From an uncultured Bacteroidia bacterium (GTDB taxonomy: Bacteria; Bacteroidota; Bacteroidia; Bacteroidales; CAJPTX01): a DNA stretch of 15,669 nt. Shown here in pieces: positions 14,212 to 15,669 of the stretch. Location: positions 1-15,669 of the forward strand of contig CALHSW010000027.1 in the NCBI GenBank assembly GCA_938038735.1, given 5' to 3'. The notes beneath the pieces are model-generated. The model was given only the letters and a program-made list of their open reading frames with translations, was not told the origin of the DNA and made no database searches. The number at the start of each line of letters is the position of its first letter. Position 1 is the stretch's first letter. A program made the position numbers and the translations under genes.

Positions 14212-14523
14212 TGCAGCCCCGTCCGTAGGACGGTCTCGCAATAGGGGAGACCCTCCCACGCAGCTATCCTATTTCCCGCATTGATTTTACGCGTGCAATA
14301 TGCCGCCAGGGTCAGTCTTTCAGACTGTTTTTGCCCTATGGGGCAAAGGCACCGGGGGGTGAAAACCCCGGCTATTCAAAGACCGTCCTACGGACGGAAA
14401 ACGCAGCGGCTACGCCGTACCCCCCTAAATATCTGTATTTGCAATAGCGTGGGCAACTGCAGATGACTGTCCATACCGTTTCGCAACCTGCAGAGACATG
14501 GTTCTGCGCATCATTTTGCAGCG
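14212..14523 (+). repeat. Long intergenic repeat, type A, copy 1
   Basis: About 312 bp that recurs at 14783-15091, by eye roughly 85-90% identical with few length differences. It contains the inverted hairpin CCGTCC-GTA-GGACGG at 14219-14233 and then a module of successive hairpins at 14313-14397: CAGTCT-TTC-AGACTG, TTTGCCC-TATG-GGGCAAA, CCGGGG...CCCCGG and CCGTCC-TAC-GGACGG, followed by CGGC-TAC-GCCG. The 3' part (GCAATAGCGTGGGCAACTGC, then TGGTTCTGCGCAT) is shared with copies 2 and 3. Short ORFs here are not credible genes. Confidence 0.85.
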
Positions 14524-14563
14524 GCCATAATCAACCAAACTGCCGTCATACCCTGCGCATAAC

Positions 14564-14722
14564 GCCGATTTAAACCCACATCAACCTGCACGCAATGCCC
14601 GCATATATTCTCGCACAAAATGCAGCCCCGTCCGTAGGACGGTCTCTCAATAGCCGGGGGTCTTTAGACCCCCGGATTCTTGCCTGGAAGGCAAGACAGT
14701 CTGAAAGACTGACCCGCGTGAC
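14564..14722 (-). repeat. Long intergenic repeat, type B, copy 1 (hairpin module inverted)
   Basis: A 159-bp unit nearly identical to 15330-15488, with about five or six differences. Its hairpin module (14628-14711) is the type A module in the opposite orientation: on the minus strand it reads CAGTCT-TTC-AGACTG, CTTGCCT-TCC-AGGCAAG, CCGGGGGTC...GACCCCCGG, then CCGTCC-TAC-GGACGG. The rest (GCCGATTTAAACCC, CATATATTCTCG) is unique to type B. Confidence 0.85.
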
Positions 14723-14782
14723 TATTCGCCCATATCTACACGCAGTGCCCCTCCAAAAAGCCTCATATATTGTCGCACAAAA

Positions 14783-15091
14783 TGCAGCTCCGCCCGCAGG
14801 ACGGCCTCTCAAGGGGATAGACCTACGCAGCTATCCTATTTCCCGCATTGAATTTGCATGTGCAATAGTCGCCAGGGTCAGTCTTTCAGACTGTTTTTGC
14901 CCTATGGGGCAAAGGGACCGGGGGTTTGAAACCCCCCGGCTATTCAAAGACCGTCCTGCGGACGGGAAACGCAGCGGCTGCGCCGCACACGCCTAAATAG
15001 CTGCGTTTGCAATAGCGTGGGCAACTGCAGATGACTGCCCATACCGTTTCGTAACCTGCAGAGACATGGTTCTGCGCATTATGTTGCTGCG
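14783..15091 (+). repeat. Long intergenic repeat, type A, copy 2
   Basis: Second copy of 14212-14523 in the same orientation. The hairpin module is at 14879-14965; the third stem differs in length and loop from copy 1 (CCGGGGGTTTGAAACCCCCCGG split across arms), and the fourth has loop TGC instead of TAC. Fifth hairpin: CGGC-TGC-GCCG. The preceding bases (about 14738-14782) resemble the start of a type B unit. Confidence 0.85.
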
Positions 15092-15170
15092 TCCCTGGTC
15101 GCCCAACCATTCCACCTCACAATCTGCACATAATAACCGCCACCTCCCCGCATAACCTGCGCGCCCATGC

Positions 15171-15301
15171 GGCCCCGTCCTACGGACGGAAAACGCAGCG
15201 GCATGCGCCGCCCCTTTTTTTATATCTGCGTTTGCAATAGCGTGGGCAACTGTACTTTTCGCAATCTGCGGCAGCATGGTTCTGCGCATTATTTTGTTGC
15301 C
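15171..15301 (+). repeat. Partial type A repeat, copy 3 (3' half only)
   Basis: Starts at the fourth hairpin CCGTCC-TAC-GGACGG (15175-15189), continues with AAACGCAGCGGC and a fifth hairpin GCGGC-ATGC-GCCGC, then matches the 3' half of copies 1 and 2, GCAATAGCGTGGGCAACTG and ATGGTTCTGCGCATTAT. The first three hairpins are absent, so repeats can be shortened at the hairpin boundary. Confidence 0.75.
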
Positions 15302-15329
15302 GCAACGGTCATTGACCCCCTGCCGCAAT

Positions 15330-15488
15330 GCCGATTTAAACCCGCATCAACCTGCACGCAGTGCCCGCATATATTCTCGTACAAAATGCAGCCCCGTCCG
15401 TAGGACGGTCTCTCAATAGCCGGGGGTCTTCAGACCCCCGGATTCTTGCCTGGAAGGCAAGCCAGTCTGAAAGACTGACCCGCGTGAC
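15330..15488 (-). repeat. Long intergenic repeat, type B, copy 2
   Basis: Matches 14564-14722 over 159 bp with the same length. The inverted hairpin module is at 15394-15477. One difference (CTTTAG to CTTCAG) lies in the tip of the third hairpin and leaves its stem intact. It ends about 30 bp before the stop codon of the right-edge gene. Confidence 0.85.
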
Positions 15489-15516
15489 CCTCGCATGCAG
15501 CGACCCCCGCTAAACC

Positions 15517-15669
15517 CTACTCGACCACCGCCCGCAGCTTCCCATCCTGCACCCCCATCCGCACGTCCGCCTTCCCCTCCTCTCGAATGATGCACTCCGC
15601 GATGTTCCGCGTCGTCGAGGAGAAGCTCACCCCCAGCTTCACCACAGCCCGCCGATCCATCGCGAACGG
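15517..15669 (-). CDS. C-terminal end of an unrecognised protein (partial at window edge)
   Basis: A minus-strand frame open from the window edge to TAG at 15519-15517 gives 50 residues, including MDRRAVVKLGVSFSSTTRNI, then AECIIREEGKADVRMGVQDG and KLRAVVE at the end. The mix of residues and the charged, soluble C-terminus look like real protein, and codons are GC-rich, as in neighbouring genes. I do not recognise the family. It is on the same strand as the operon but separated from it by 1.5 kb of repeats, so it is probably a different transcription unit. No terminator clearly separate from the repeat hairpins is visible after it. A shorter product from the internal ATG is possible but less likely. 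Confidence 0.45.
   Translation of the reverse strand, partial: PFAMDRRAVVKLGVSFSSTTRNIAECIIREEGKADVRMGVQDGKLRAVVE

Noticed and set aside
14281..15403. Several ORFs of 60-130 codons on both strands in the repeat region, some with a recurring RVSLSDC peptide.
   Set aside because: The recurring peptide is simply the translation of the CAGTCT hairpin and its neighbours. The ORFs follow repeat copies, overlap on both strands, and have low-complexity composition.
14212..15488. CRISPR array.
   Set aside because: The repeats are 150-310 bp long, few, and in alternating orientation; there are no regular 25-40 bp repeats with unique spacers and no cas genes.

Overview
The window looks like chromosomal DNA of a Gram-negative bacterium, most plausibly of the Bacteroidota or a related FCB lineage. 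This is inferred from the methylase type at the left edge, an IS982-family remnant, the GAF/PAS sensor style and the SiaABC-type phosphatase; no marker gene is present. Unlike many Bacteroidota, most genes here have clear AGGAGG-like ribosome binding sites.

Left edge (1-813): the first 74 codons of a restriction-modification type protein on the minus strand, then a miniature IS982-family element (about 294-644). Its only ORF joins the first ~22 and last ~30-40 residues of the transposase in frame. A strong terminator (755-794) closes the next operon.

Centre (814-14032): eleven minus-strand genes, mostly overlapping or 10-85 bp apart, read as one operon. In transcription order they are: a canonical CheR methyltransferase; a two-TM HAMP/GAF/PAS-like sensor without output domain; a second CheR that has lost its SAM-binding motifs; a stand-alone CheB methylesterase; a membrane GAF protein; a membrane GAF-PAS-PAS-PP2C phosphatase (SiaA-like); a SiaB-like kinase; a SiaC-like (DUF1987) phosphoprotein with its Thr68; a 1032-residue TerB/FHA-like/ABCG-type transporter with a very large outer loop; a lipoprotein; and a small secreted protein. 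The inferred logic is that reversible glutamate methylation tunes membrane sensors, these control the PP2C phosphatase, SiaB and SiaC form a Thr phosphorylation switch, and the output acts on an envelope ABC transporter with exported partners. No receiver, CheA/CheW, GGDEF or classical MCP gene is present in the window.

Right edge (14033-15669): about 1.5 kb without a recognisable gene is filled with dispersed repeats in alternating orientation, built from several successive hairpins whose stems change by compensatory substitution. The last 153 bp hold the 3' end of an unrecognised minus-strand gene.
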